64,000 nt of DNA from Trichopria drosophilae (GCA_030407085.1 CM059583.1:80748001-80812000), one strand, 5' to 3'. Counted from the first letter of the stretch, positions 15,361 to 26,225 are shown. The notes: a model not told the origin generated them from the sequence alone. A program made the numbers and translations.

Positions 15361-15586
15361 AACGTTCCCATAAGGTGAAAATTGACGTAAATCAGCGTTT
15401 AAGTGCAGTAACTTTTGTTAGGCTCTTTTTTTTATTGATGATATCGTTAGAGAGATGCAAAAGAAGAATTTTAATCCCATTTAAAAAATTTTAAAATCCA
15501 TGGAATGTTCCGAAATCACCCCAATAATGTGAAAATTGACTTAAATCACCGCTTAACTGCCGTAACTTTTCTGAGGCTCTTTTTTG
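15361..15586. repeat. Degenerate right edge of the satellite array
   Basis: The last one to two monomers accumulate substitutions and indels (AAATCAGCGTTTAAGTGC, GAAATCACCCCAATAATG). The last recognisable word is CTGAGGCTCTTTTTTG near 15,586. Decay at an array border is usual where homogenisation is weaker. Confidence 0.85.
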
Positions 15587-16013
15587 AGAGAAAATTTACG
15601 TAGAACAAAAATGTCTTAGAATTGGTTGAAGAATGCCCTAAAATTTTTGTATTTTGTTTCTACTGACATTTTACAAAATTTAGGTTTTTCGAATTTTCGA
15701 AAAATGTGAAATGGTAACAATTCATTTCGAAAAAATTCGAGGGTATTCTTTGACTCACTCTAAAACAAAATGATCCTTAGACATTTTTCGCTATAGTGTA
15801 TGGTTTTGAAGAAATTGTTCAATTTTAAATTGAAATTCCTTGCTACGGTGGCCAGTTTGGCTTTAACATCGGAAAAAATATATATCAGTATAGTTTTTAA
15901 GTACAACTATCGAATGCGCGCTTCTAATATATTTTTGCTCTTTCAAAGCACGATAATGTATCGAAAAATCGATATTTGTAAGAAATGCGCCCTGAAAAAA
16001 CATGCTTTTTTAT
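15587..16013. other. AT-rich non-coding segment, nothing recognised
   Basis: Between the satellite edge and the foldback element I see only AT-rich sequence with several TTTTCGAAAAA-like words. The 82-codon open frame at 15,800-16,048 runs into the inverted repeat and has no recognisable features. Confidence 0.5.
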
Positions 16014-16017
16014 TATA

Positions 16018-16739
16018 CAGGGTGTACGAAAAGTCCCGGGACGGTTGAATAACTTTCGAAAGAATAAAAATTTCAAAAATCGCCGAAACACGTGATTCGA
16101 TTTTTCAAACAAGCTATCTTTTGAGGGGTGGTTTCGGCCCCCCAACCTCAACGGGGGCGGGGGGCACGAGGGGGGCCAAAAATCTTAAATGGCAACATGG
16201 TTTGAGTGGGGGCTCATTTGAAAGGTATTTTCGAGACGAATTCAGATCACTGGTCATAGAGGGCGCTGCGATCATTTTTCGGAGAGATACAAGTAAAAGA
16301 GGTTTTCAATATAACGTTCAGAAACGGGTTGACACCCGTTTAAGAATATTGTTTTACGCGATTTTAAGTTTTTTAAGTTTTTTAAGAATATTGAATTACA
16401 CGATTCGGCGACTTCGAAATTTTCATTTTTTCAAACGTTAGTACGTCTAAGATCTGAAAAAGTCAAAAATCTCTGCGAAAAATGATCGCAGCGCCCTCTA
16501 TGACCAGTGATCTGAATTCATCTCGAAAATACCTTTCAAATGAGCCCCCACTCAAACCATGTTGCCATTTAAGATTTTTGGCCCCCCTCGTGCCCCCCGC
16601 CCCCCTTGAGGTTGGGGGGCCGAAACCCCCCCTCAAAAGATAGCTTGTTTGAAAAATCGAATCACGTGTTTCGGCGATTTTTGAAAATTTTATTCTTTCG
16701 AAAGTTATTCAACCGTCCCGGGACTTTTCGTACACCCTG
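16018..16739. mobile_element. Foldback/MITE-like element with 271-bp terminal inverted repeats
   Basis: The arms 16018-16288 and 16469-16739 are nearly exact reverse complements of equal length, beginning CAGGGTGTACGAAAAGTCCC. The element is flanked by TATA on both sides (16014-16017 and 16740-16743), consistent with a TA or TATA target duplication. The 180-bp loop contains a small stem-loop (AAACGGGTTGACACCCGTTT). The arms include G-rich and C-rich tracts that would form a very stable hairpin. There is no transposase frame, so this is a non-autonomous element. TA duplication and the terminus suggest Tc1/mariner-like mobilisation, but the superfamily is not established. Confidence 0.85.
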
Positions 16740-16743
16740 TATA

Positions 16744-18616
16744 TGCTAAAATCATAGATAAATTTTGAATTTTTTACAATTTTCTCTTTACCACTCGAAA
16801 CAGCGACCCCAATAATGGTAGAATCTGTTAAGTTTGATTTTTTTCGAAATTTATTTCATACTGGAAATAAGCGTTGAAGTTGATGTAAATTTTCTGTGCA
16901 TTTAGACGTTAAGGGGGAGAAACACCTTTGACGGCCAAAATCGACCTCATTTTCAAGATTTTTTTTACATACAAGGAAGTGCGCAATTCGAAATCGGGTT
17001 TTTGGGCTTTTTTGTTTACATATTGAAGATACTCAACATATTTGTTGTTTTTGAAGAATAGTCAATAGCAAAAAGCAATATTTGCATCAATATCGACGAT
17101 CGCCTTGCTGCTGTGGACCCCTTTCGGCGCTATGTACCACAGCACAGAGTTAAATCTCGTTGTTATTTTGGGTATACCCGCTGAACGGTATATACTACTG
17201 AAATAATGGGTATTTCTGGGGAAAAAATCATAAGCGACATCTAATATACTATCCCGAACTATTAGGAAACCTGAAATACTTGACAACTACAAGAGAAAGG
17301 CAGCGAGCTCGGTGAGCCCTTTCCCGCGTTAATGTGATCATATTCTAGACACCTTAAAGTATCATTTAAGCCAATAAAAAATTTTCGGATTTTTTGAAGC
17401 CGCAAAGGTGTTACTCACCCCTTAATGGGTTAAGTTAGGAGTAAAGAAGCACTATCGATAAATCGGACTAAATTTAATAGCGATTTAGAAAAGCAGGACG
17501 CTACCCAACAGGCACGAAAAACCCAAATGTTTCTAAAACGTTTTTAGAATGTTCCAGACACGTTCCTAAAACGTTTTATGTCTGCAACTTTTACGGAACG
17601 TTTTATAAACGTTTATAAATGTTACTTATAAGCAGGGGTTTTCGAGGTTTCTGATTGCGAATCCGACGTCAGTTTTTTGAAATCAGCGATTCGTAATCAG
17701 CGGCCAAGAAAAGCACAAAGTATAGATTTTAACGAATCTGTCTTAAATTTAAGAAATAGCGTCCGCCATATTGGATCTGCCATTTTGAATTTCAAAAACT
17801 GACATCGTCCCCGAAAACTGTGCACGTACACTTTTGTGATGTATTCGTAATTGATTTAGCACTGATTGCGAATATAGCAAACTGCTGTGGCAATCCCATC
17901 TAAACACGTGTCGTTCATAAATGTTAATAAAGGACATTTACTTAGTTAATAATACTCCTGAATAATTGTGATTAGTAAGCTGTGTAGATCACAAAAAATT
18001 CAGACTCAACGAGAAGCAACAAACGTTATATACGACGCGCTAGAGGTAGTTCGAGCTTTCGACTTGTATTTACATTACGTTAATCAAACTTTCCAGAAAA
18101 CGTCTTTATACCCTAATGAAAAACGTTGTCACTGGAAGTTTTTCGAATCTTAAAATTTTCTCGATAAAGGAAACGCTCAAACATTTTATGTACATGTTTT
18201 GTTACGTATCGAGAAAAAAATTAACAACTATTTTGTTCATAAAGATTTATAATTTTTTCCTTATTAATATATTTCAGAATACCCCACTCTACAATTCCCA
18301 TTTGGTTTTATTCGAAAACATGAAATATTGTCCGAATTATTGCGAGTTGAACTGGAAAAATCGTACATAACAGTTTCTTCTAATTATTTTGGAAATCAAA
18401 AAAGATATGAAGTTTTTCATGAGGGAAAAAACATGCAAATTTTCATTCTCTACAAGAATGTCCGAATAAATTTTCATTTTTTAAAAGTTAAAAAATCGGC
18501 CCTTTGGACAACACTTTTCCGGCCGAAGTCGAGCATATCCCGTTATTGTATCCAGCCCCTCAATTACTCTCTGTTCGGGATGGATCGAAATCCCTCCAGT
18601 TACATTTCGTGTATAA
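16744..18616. other. Gene-poor AT-rich DNA with fragments of a dispersed repeat
   Basis: I recognise no gene here. 17,520-17,635 is a cluster of imperfect AACGTTTT/AAACGTTT words. 17,636-17,900 contains a repeat centred on CTGATTGCGAATCCGACG and GCGATTCGTAATCAGCGGCC, whose counterpart lies at about 43,600-43,790. 18,010-18,610 might be decayed upstream pol sequence of the retroelement remnant that follows, but no RT or RNase H motif is readable. Confidence 0.4.
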
Positions 18617-18883
18617 ATTATTCACGAACATCACGACAGTGTTTTTGATATATTGTGTATGATAGACACAAAGGGAGTTACATCCTCAGTTACCAAGATT
18701 TATATGCACATACGAGAACGATTTTATTGGTCCAACATGCGAAATGTTGTCCAAAATTATATTCGAACTTGTAATAACTGTCAAACGCAAAATCTTGTTA
18801 GCATAAAAATACCGGGTCATGTCAACTTGCCGGAGTTGTTAGATGTCGCTTTGAGGAATATGAAATTGATTGTCAAGGATTGA
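18617..18883 (+). pseudogene. LTR-retroelement integrase, zinc-binding (H2C2) module, remnant
   Basis: The frame opens after a stop at 18,614. It holds a His-x3-His pair near 18,623-18,640, then an RERFYWSNM-like helix, then a Cys-x2-Cys pair (CNNC, near 18,770). This is the HHCC zinc module that precedes the integrase catalytic core in Ty3/Gypsy elements and insect errantiviruses. The catalytic DDE core is missing: the frame ends at 18,883 and the env-like frame begins at once. The remnant is therefore internally deleted. The family assignment rests on motif spacing and the helix, without a database search. Confidence 0.7.
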
Positions 18884-19555
18884 TTCGGCCAAGATCATTC
18901 AACCTAAAAATGCGCAGGGAAAAGAAAATTGTAGACAATGTTAGATATTATTTCCAAAAATTAAATTCTCCACACCCTAAAACGGATGATCTGTTTGATC
19001 GTAAGAAGCGTGGTGTACCTTTTGGGATAGTTAGCTCAATAAGCAAGTTTCTATTTGGAATACTTAATACAGACGACGTTGAATACTTCAAAACATAAAT
19101 TGATAAATTATATCAAGAGCAAACGGAAATTATTAGATTATTTGAAGAACAAGCTCATTGTATGTAGTGTGGAATAGTTAATATACATCAATCCTTGGAA
19201 ATAAACATAAAGAGGATTAACCAATTGGGAGTAACATTAAATGCAATTAATCAGAGAATAGAATTTACCAAGATGATAAGCGAATTCATGGATGAAGTAG
19301 ATGTATCTGGAAGATCGAATAGAAATAGGCCAACGAATAATAAATATTTTAGAATCAGTCCGTATTAATAGTTTCCATCGCTTGTTGCTGGACAAGAAGA
19401 AGTTACACCGTATTCTAAATAGTATACACAAAAAAGCTAATGAATATGACTTTCCAGTTCCAGCTGAGTATCCCCGCCCAGAAGCTCTGGCTATGACCTC
19501 TAGAACAAAAGTTTTACAATATCAAAACAGAATCCTTAGGAAATCCCAGTACTAA
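18880..19555 (+). pseudogene. Env-like (baculovirus F / errantivirus Env type) ectodomain remnant
   Basis: The first frame (18,880-19,098) has a dibasic RKKR site at residues 41-44, followed immediately by a Gly- and hydrophobic-rich segment. This matches the furin site plus fusion-peptide arrangement of insect errantivirus Env and baculovirus F proteins. Past the stops at 19,096 and 19,165, in the same frame, lies amphipathic helical sequence. A frameshift near 19,300 moves it to the frame open to 19,555, whose Leu-rich part followed by a conserved-looking FPVP motif resembles the later ectodomain. No transmembrane anchor follows. It is inactivated by two stops and a frameshift and is missing the pol segment that should separate it from the integrase. 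Homology is inferred from motif order only. Confidence 0.6.
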
Positions 19556-19568
19556 ATAAGTCCTAAAT

Positions 19569-19629
19569 AATAGAAATAGGCCAACGAATAATAAATATTT
19601 TAGAATAATAATAATAATAATAATAATAA
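19569..19629. repeat. 38-bp local duplication plus AAT microsatellite
   Basis: 19569-19606 repeats, base for base, 19318-19355 inside the env-like remnant (AATAGAAATAGGCC through TTTTAGAAT). It runs straight into an (AAT)n tract at about 19,604-19,629. The copy sits just after the end of the env-like frame. Confidence 0.85.
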
Positions 19630-19735
19630 AATCTCTTATAACATGTACATTCCTATCCAAATCCGCATTTTAATAATAAAACATACGGAGGCGCAGAGTT
19701 TATCAGGCAGCGCAGGAAATACATATTCTTTTCTA

Positions 19736-20129
19736 CACGGTTCGTTGGAACCAACTTCAGATACACAAAAATTGAACCGCCATTTTGCACCTACCACTCT
19801 TTAATATGAATGTAGTAGTGCTAAAAAACCTTTATTTAAAATATTTCATCCAGGGCTTTTCGGGATATTGCAATTTCAATATTTTATTTTAATTGTGCAG
19901 AGTAGTAAGTATGCTGAGTATACAGAAAAGCTGCCGAGTGTTGCAAAATTCAATTTACAGAAATCTTCCAGATGACAAATTTTTGACAAGTATGAAGAAG
20001 TTGAATGCAGAATTTTAAATGATTTAGTAGTAAAATACGTGAGTTGTGTATTATTATCGATTAAAGAATGGTAGGCGCAAAATGGCGGTTCAATTTTTGT
20101 ATACCTGAAATTGGTTCCAACGAACCGTG
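19736..20129. mobile_element. MITE with ~70-bp terminal inverted repeats and TCTA target duplication
   Basis: The terminal 70 bases, starting CACGGTTCGTTGGAACCAA, are repeated inverted at the right end with only a few mismatches. TCTA flanks both ends (19732-19735 and 20130-20133). The 394-bp element has an AT-rich interior with no coding capacity. I cannot place the superfamily. Confidence 0.8.
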
Positions 20130-20133
20130 TCTA

Positions 20134-20870
20134 CCGATCACCGGTCTTACTACCTTGACGGTGATCTGAATTTATGCCAAAATATCCCATACCATTATGA
20201 ATGTCAACTTAGTCCATTCGAAACGAATTGGAAGCAAATTACCACGTGAGATTTCTTTATTGGAACATCCCATTGCCGACACAAAGGAAAATGTAACTGT
20301 CACGTTCCTGTGACCGCCCGAAACCCAGACAAATACTCTTTTCATAAGTACCCGACAATCAACTACGACACCTATGTGGCAACTTCCAAACTCCTTTTGA
20401 TTTCTCTCTTCCCCACTTACCAACGACAGAACATCAGGTACTAAATTTCCAACAATACCGACGACAAGTAAGAGATCTACAATCTAAAAACGACCGGTTA
20501 GCTACTGCTCAAAGTCCCCAAAGAAAACCCGAAAAACTAATACACATAAGATCTTACAGATGAACTTTTTTTAAGCCACAGCGGCCATACGTTGAAATCT
20601 ACCTAGTAAAGCAATAAAAGATAAAGAGACCATGTGTGTGTATTTACCTTGTAATACAAAACTTACAACGGCGCCGCGGCTAATCCACTTCCTGCATTAA
20701 AACACTTCACAAGCTGACTTGGAAAAACCATAGGAAATATTTAACTATTTCTTTTTCTTCTCCCTTCATTAACAATTAGTTAAAAGCATCAATAATAATA
20801 CAGGCATAAACCGCGCAAATTTTCTGATGAATTTGACACCAAACACACGTAACAATTAATTTATAAACGA
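20134..20870. other. Non-coding, nothing recognised
   Basis: AT-rich sequence between the MITE and a tandem repeat. I find no convincing exon, RNA gene or repeat. Confidence 0.4.
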
Positions 20871-21310
20871 AATAACAATTCGTTGGTAGATGAAATGTTT
20901 TATTAATAATTAAACTCTTATAGACCAAACAATAATTAGAAATATTTTTACAATTCGATAGTTTGATTAAATAGTCAAATTATAAACAAAAATAACAATT
21001 TGTTTATGAATAGGATGTTGTATTCATGATTAATATTTCTGTTCTCAACCACCAATAATTTGAAATATTTCTACAAAAAATAGTTTAAATAATGATTCAT
21101 TTATAAGCGAGATGACAGTTCGTTTGGAAATGAAATGTTTTATTCATAATTAATCTCTTATCCCATAGTTTGATAACGATTTGTTATGAATAGGATGTTT
21201 TATTCATGATTAATATTTTTCTTTTCTCAACAACCAATAATTGGAAATATTTCTACCAAAAATAGTTTAAATAATAAGCGAAGTAGCGATTCGTTTGTAA
21301 GTGAAACATT
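20871..21310. repeat. Short tandem array, ~120-bp unit arranged as alternating dimers
   Basis: Units begin with ACAATTCGTTxx or ACGATTTGTTxx, followed by GAAATGTTTTATT or GAATAGGATGTTxTATT and then AATATTTCTACAAAAAATAGTTTAAAT. Starts fall near 20,872, 20,995, 21,116 (shortened) and 21,174, with a partial unit near 21,285. Alternate units resemble each other more than neighbours do, so this is a two-monomer higher-order repeat. Confidence 0.75.
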
Positions 21311-22177
21311 TTCTATTTACGACAACAATCATCCATTCACGATCGACCATTTATTTATTTTTAACAATGATTAACGCATTTTGGGTTAACAATAAATTTA
21401 TAATCAGTATCTTCACAACAAAACGTGGTACAACTATCATTCATTTTTACTTAATCTCAGTGCAAAATGATTATCAAGAAACATCTTTGTACAAAATCAA
21501 GATATAGTTTATTTAAAAAAAAAAGTCAAGAAAAGAACATCTCTCCTCTTCTCAAAATTGTCCCTGACCACGCCCGGCCGGAAAACCTCCTCTGTTCATC
21601 CGGAGGAAAATATATTATGACGAAGATCTCGCCAATCTAGCCTGTCCTGACATTAGAAAAATCATATTAAGTTTATATCACATTAAATTAAATAGTTCGT
21701 TTATTTTCATTTCCGATATCGGCATATTAATTATTTCGTTTATCCTTTATTTACATATAGATCTGTCCTCGTCAATCCCTTTTTAAATTAATAATCAAAA
21801 ATAATAAAGGAAAAGTACCGCATGTTTATGATGTGCATTAATATTTTTGATCCGTCCTTGTTGGCGATATACCGGCTCTACTCGCTTTCATATGTGACGT
21901 CACAGAATAACACGTATAACCGAGCCGTTGCGTAAGGCGTATCTTGGTGTGCGTCCGCCATATATGTGTGGACGTTCCGTTTGTTGCACTCAGAACTCTC
22001 GTTCCTTGTCGCGAAACAGCCCTGTAGTAGACTTATGTAATACTTATTGTGGGCACTATGTTCCTGTATTCGAATGTCCCTTTCTTTCCCATTGCAGGTC
22101 CTATTCCTAATATTTGAATGTCTTATCCTTTTCTTGTCTCACCAATTATATGCCGAAATCATCCAAATTAAATTCTC
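21311..22177. other. AT-rich DNA containing a palindromic CRE-like site
   Basis: No gene is recognised. A perfect TGACGTCA lies at 21,895-21,902 in a locally GC-richer stretch (21,840-22,100) that could be a promoter or an LTR-like regulatory region. This rests on one motif only. Confidence 0.3.
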
Positions 22178-22399
22178 TTGAAAAAGATGGAGAGAATTGC
22201 ATGGCCCGGGTACGACGTCGACGCCGGTGTTCACGAAAATCCACTTTCGGTTGTGCTTTCGTCCTCCCGGCTATATCTATTGTATTACACATTTTTTGTT
22301 AGCGTTTTTCTGGTGATTTTGGTTGCGATATTTTTTTTAGGAATAATTTTGATTCCTGGTATTTGCATTGCTCGCGTGCACACGAAATATTACAAGTGA
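22178..22399 (+). CDS. Short ORF with one strong transmembrane segment, unrecognised
   Basis: 73 codons from an ATG. Residues about 30-63 are a continuous hydrophobic stretch (YTFFVSVFLVILVAIFF and on) followed by a short basic tail. A pyrimidine tract and CAG lie upstream near 22,098, so it could be a terminal exon. It might be a stray membrane anchor of a retroelement envelope, since an env-like remnant without its anchor lies 2.6 kb upstream on the same strand, but nothing connects them. It may equally be chance. Confidence 0.2.
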   Translation: MKKMERIAWPGYDVDAGVHENPLSVVLSSSRLYLLYYTFFVSVFLVILVAIFFLGIILIPGICIARVHTKYYK

Positions 22400-22810
22400 T
22401 TAATCACAATTATACGTGAGTTTGTATAAATTTTTCCACCTGCTTATCCTTTCTGAATTTTTGATTTCCCCTTATTTTCGTCTCTTTCTTTGTTTTATAG
22501 TTCCGGTCATATCTCAAGAAACTCCCATCATGAGCGAATTTCGCACCATTCCCTTTTTTACGATTTTTGTGCCCTTTTTATAAGATTAATTTTGCGGTAG
22601 TAATATTGTTCTAATTTGTGATTACAATTATTTCTTTATGTACATTTTTTTTATTAGTAAATATAATTTCATATAACTGTTAATTCCGGACTATTAAAAA
22701 TTCAATTAATAACCCGACCCAAAAAGCAGTTATAATATAAAAAGGCGCCGCGCGACATCTCGAGCAATTCATTTTTAGGGACTTCGCCATCCTCAAAAAG
22801 CACCCTCCCC

Positions 22811-23025
22811 AGCCGCTCCGCAGCATCCGGACCAGAGGGCCTTTTCCAAGAGCCACTTCCCGGTGCTCACGAAGCACCATCCAGCCGCTCCGCAGCATCC
22901 GGTTCAGGTGGCTTATTGCAAGGGCCACTTCGCTGTGCTCACAAGCACACTCTAGCCGCTCCACAGTATCCGCACTAGGGGCCTATTTTAAGGGCCACTT
23001 CGCAGTGTTAAACTACGCATCCTGG
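22811..23025. repeat. GC-rich tandem repeat, ~71-bp unit, three copies
   Basis: Units start AGCCGCTCCGCAGCATCCGG at 22,811, AGCCGCTCCGCAGCATCCGG at 22,883 and AGCCGCTCCACAGTATCCGC at 22,954 (spacing 72 and 71). Each contains GGGCCACTTC and CAC..GTGCT words. The minus-strand open frame across it is a product of the repetition. Its base composition stands out sharply from the AT-rich surroundings. Confidence 0.85.
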
Positions 23026-24253
23026 GCAGTAGTCACATCCGAGCAAATCACTTAGTTGGTGAGCAATTCACATTTTTGTACTCCCCCTTTCCCCAATCCC
23101 GTCCTTATTGATTTTAGGCCGCGTGGCGTCCCATCTTTTATTTGAGTCGAGCCACGCCGTCATTTGGTTAATAATTATTGCCAGTGATATCACCACTGGC
23201 CCAATATAATTTTTTTTATTGTTCTGGTTAACTTCTGAAACGAACGTGTGAACTTCTCGTTTAGTCGTTTTTTTTTATTTTATTTCAAGGAGGGCGCACC
23301 TTAGGAAATACTTTTTATTTCTAGTGAAGTTCAGAACTCGGACGATTCTACGGAACCGGCTTGGTCTCACACTTCCGTAGGGTGTGTAGGAAGACTGTAG
23401 GATCGCGTTTTTTAAACTACGTATATTCAATTGTTTTTATTATATTGATAATCGCGATAAAATTTCTTCGCGTTGTTCTAACAAACAAGTCAACAGGCTG
23501 TAACCCAAATTTTTATTTCTGTTGCAGAATCCAACTGATAGAGAGAGGCCGAGCATCCCCGAGGCTCCTATCACGATTTTCATATTCTCCTGTATCCCTG
23601 TTTAATAAATGAGGTTATTTGAAACCTGACATTGTCTCTTCTTCCCTAGAATCCTTTCCTTAGAATTTTTCGAAATCGAGCACGTCCTTTCGCGTCTTAA
23701 CTAGGGCATAACTATATCGTACTGTAATTCGCGCTGGATTCGCCCCAGTAAGGTCGTAACATAACAGCAGAAATGAAATCAATCAAGAGATTAACAGATC
23801 CAGCTTCAAACTACAAGATCCTAGTTATATTGTGCGGCAAAACAAGGATGAAAAAATACTTCTAAATGTACATCAATACTCGTATTTTAAACCATAGAAA
23901 TATTTACCGAACATTCGTCGAAATTTCACTGGACTAACACTTGAGAAGAAACATCTAGACTATTTCGACAGCTTTTTACCGGCTGCAGTTCACCTCCAAG
24001 ATTTCCAAGTTAAGAACGTATTGGAGTAATCATTGGAATCGATTCAACAGCTGAAAATCCACCATAGAAATAATTATTCCAGAGTCAAATCATGCCTGCT
24101 CTTCAATTCCCTGTCTACCACGACAGTGAGCGCGTATGAACGAGTAATCATTCATACGAAATATTGAAAAAACCGAAATATATTCTTTTTTCTAGAATTA
24201 GAACATTGCTTTCTGATCGAGGAATAAAGCATAAATAAAATCCACCGATAAAA
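23026..24253. other. Non-coding; possible LTR or 3'-UTR-like sequence
   Basis: An AATAAA polyadenylation-type signal lies at 23,604-23,609 after a GC-richer stretch. Together with the repeats just upstream this could be an eroded LTR, but I find no second copy in the window. No gene is recognised. Confidence 0.3.
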
Positions 24254-24463
24254 ATGGCGAAAAAATTCGAGGAGAGTAGTCTGAATCCAGGAGTGGAACC
24301 AGAATTGCAGAGAAATCAGTTGGCAATATGGTTACTCGGCAAATTCGGAAAATCGAGCCTCAACATTAATGAAGACCTATTGTGCCTAAGAGCGATGTGG
24401 GAAGACGCTTTAACTTCATTCGAGTTAGATGGCCTAGTATCAACATCTACTCCCAGTCAGTAA
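24254..24463 (+). CDS. Short ORF, unrecognised
   Basis: 69 codons from an ATG in good context (AAAATGGCG), encoding a mixed-charge, Ser-rich and probably helical peptide (LAIWLLGKFGKSS near the middle) and ending in TAA. The AT-rich flanks change composition at its ends. It could be an exon or the N-terminus of an old gag. I have no homology for it. Confidence 0.2.
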   Translation: MAKKFEESSLNPGVEPELQRNQLAIWLLGKFGKSSLNINEDLLCLRAMWEDALTSFELDGLVSTSTPSQ

Positions 24464-25239
24464 GTAAGAGTCACTAATCCATCTTTGCAAGAAATCACTA
24501 ACTAGTTTCATTATTAAGACGTTTTATATTACGACGTACTGAATTATTTTTAAATAATCCAAAATAATAGAGACTTTAGGAGTTCGAGACTATAGATCAT
24601 TATATATTCCTATCTTTGTAAAGTTCCGAAAGTGAAATTTGTATAATTGAAATTGTATTTTTCCATAATATAACATATTACCGTATCATCTAGAAATATT
24701 GACAATATTGCAACTTCAATATCATAAGATATTTTAAAACAAAATTCTAATACTGAATACATCACGCGCGCCTGGGATTTCTAGACCAAGGCTTCCTCCT
24801 TAGGTTTTATTTCTGCGATTACGTCAATTTTTTTCTTTTATTTAATTATTTATACTTTTTTTATAACTTTTTTTATTACTTATTAGCACCGAAATGTGCA
24901 CGCTGACGTCCCAAAAACACTAGCCCCCTAAGGTTAGTTTTGTCGAGGAAAACAAGAGATTAAGTGGGGGAGGATACTTACTTACTACCTTCGGACATAG
25001 CGGCTATTTCGATTAATGTGTTAGTCTATGTTACGACTAATGAAAGTCGCTGGATGAACAAGACTTCTACTAGAATTGGGAAATGCTGAGAGAAAGCTGA
25101 CAAAGTCTTTGTATGGGTCATCCGTGTATTTCCGACGATGCTACGTCGACAGTTACCGTGTGGGAAAGAATACGTTCTGAACCCCGCAACTGTGGCTATT
25201 GATGGTAGCATCGTCAAGAGCTGTGACGAACTGGTCACT
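24464..25239. other. AT-rich flank of the large transposon, nothing recognised
   Basis: I see no gene. The last eight bases (25,240-25,247) form the left target-site copy of the large transposon. Confidence 0.4.
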
Positions 25240-25247
25240 TCAATTCC

Positions 25248-25640
25248 ACGATATTGAAGTTTGCAACGTTGGAATTCAACGAAAAAATTTTTATTTCAAT
25301 TTTTGTTATTAATCTGTGTGTTATAAGAACCTCGTAGACACAAAAAGAAATTTTTTCGAAACTACAGGGGCGTAGGGAGTAAAAAAACGAAAAAACGTGC
25401 GTAAAAGTTGTAATTTAATTTAGGCCTCATTTTCTATTTTTTAAATCTTGTTTTGTTCGCAAAAAAGTAGTCACAAATTTTTTCGAAATTTTACTATGTA
25501 GGGAACGACTCGAAAATAGAGGGCGCCAGCGTAAAACCGCTGTAAAAGCTGTAATTTAAGATAGGCCGCATTTTTTATTTTTGAAATCTTAATGTGGTTC
25601 GAAAAGAAGCATTTTTACGTATTTTTTATGAATGTGTACC
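25248..25640. repeat. Left terminal inverted repeat of the large transposon
   Basis: Inverted match to 34,190-34,635, passing through CCTCGTAGAC, TTTCGAAACTACAGGGG and the GCGCCAGCGTAAAA unit. It holds about one and a half of the subrepeats found on the right side. Confidence 0.85.
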
Positions 25641-25787
25641 AGATTTCAGCAAAAAAAAAGAGAAAAATTACTCCAAAAAATAAACCTAGCCATCGAAATA
25701 TATCCAATTTCTGATTAATTTGCATTTTGTGTGTTAATCATTGACATTAACAGTGTTGTGTACATTATCGGTGTAATTTTATACGTA

Positions 25788-26169
25788 CACTGTACATCGG
25801 AAGGAATCAGTTCTTACAGTCAGTAGCACTACAGTGGTCTAATCTAGACTTTTGATTTTTTTGAATTAATTGAATTGAACCAGTTTACATAGAGCTTGTA
25901 ATTTTACATGAAAAAGATTGAAAATTACAAAGGCGATGTAAAATTAAATTTTTTTTTAATTACACAATCGCAGTAAAATTATTACGATTACCACTGGTAT
26001 TTTTATTTCCACCTTCTGCATTGTAAATTTATATTTTCTTTTGTTTTCTTTCCTTCTATTTTCGTTTGCTATTTACTGAAAACATGTAATTTTACAACGA
26101 TAGTAACAGGAAATGTCAACAAAATTATAAAAACTCGGAAATGTAATTTTATATTTATTTTTCACAGTG
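25788..26169. mobile_element. Possible nested MITE, CACTGT termini
   Basis: CACTGTACATC at the left and TTTTTCACAGTG at the right form short inverted ends flanked by TA. The interior repeats TGTAATTTTAC-like words in both orientations. The inverted ends are only about a dozen bases, so the call is tentative. Confidence 0.4.
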
Positions 26170-26225
26170 TACGTTGCCCCGGCAGCGCGTAACAATCGGC
26201 GCGTCGGCAAGGATCTCGCGCTCTG

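Larger units (their letters stand above)
1..15586. repeat. Satellite array, ~152-bp monomer, ~100 copies, with higher-order structure
   Basis: The core word GCGCTTAACTGCCGTAAC recurs every 149-154 bases (41, 194, 343, 497, 649 and on) to about 15.58 kb. Monomers fall into two main types that intermix: one reads CCTCATGAAGTGAAAAATCACG after GGAATGTTC, in pieces visible in every copy; the other reads CCCCATAAGGTG then AAAATTGACG after GGAACCTTC. Most copies carry NdeI-like CATATG, NcoI-like CCATGG and GATATC palindromes and a T-run after CTGAGG. 152 is not a multiple of three, so the 60-84 codon open frames on the minus strand are accidental and recur only because the DNA does. Private variants recur at multiples of the monomer, showing block duplication. 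I see no CENP-B box-like motif. The array begins before the window. Confidence 0.97.

Noticed and set aside
817..15586. Many minus-strand ORFs of 60-84 codons in the satellite (starting MGRFHGFKFF)
   Set aside because: They recur because the monomer recurs; monomer length is not a multiple of three, frames close within two monomers, and no start or promoter logic exists.
1..15586. CRISPR-like or phage repeat array
   Set aside because: Units are contiguous 152-bp monomers with no unique spacers, in a eukaryotic context.
16121..16441. 106-codon plus-strand ORF
   Set aside because: It lies mostly in the left arm of the foldback element and is mirrored by the right arm.
22680..22964. 94-codon minus-strand ORF with repeated motifs
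   Set aside because: It is the translation of the 71-bp GC-rich tandem repeat (71-72 bp, frame-shifting by unit); no family signature.
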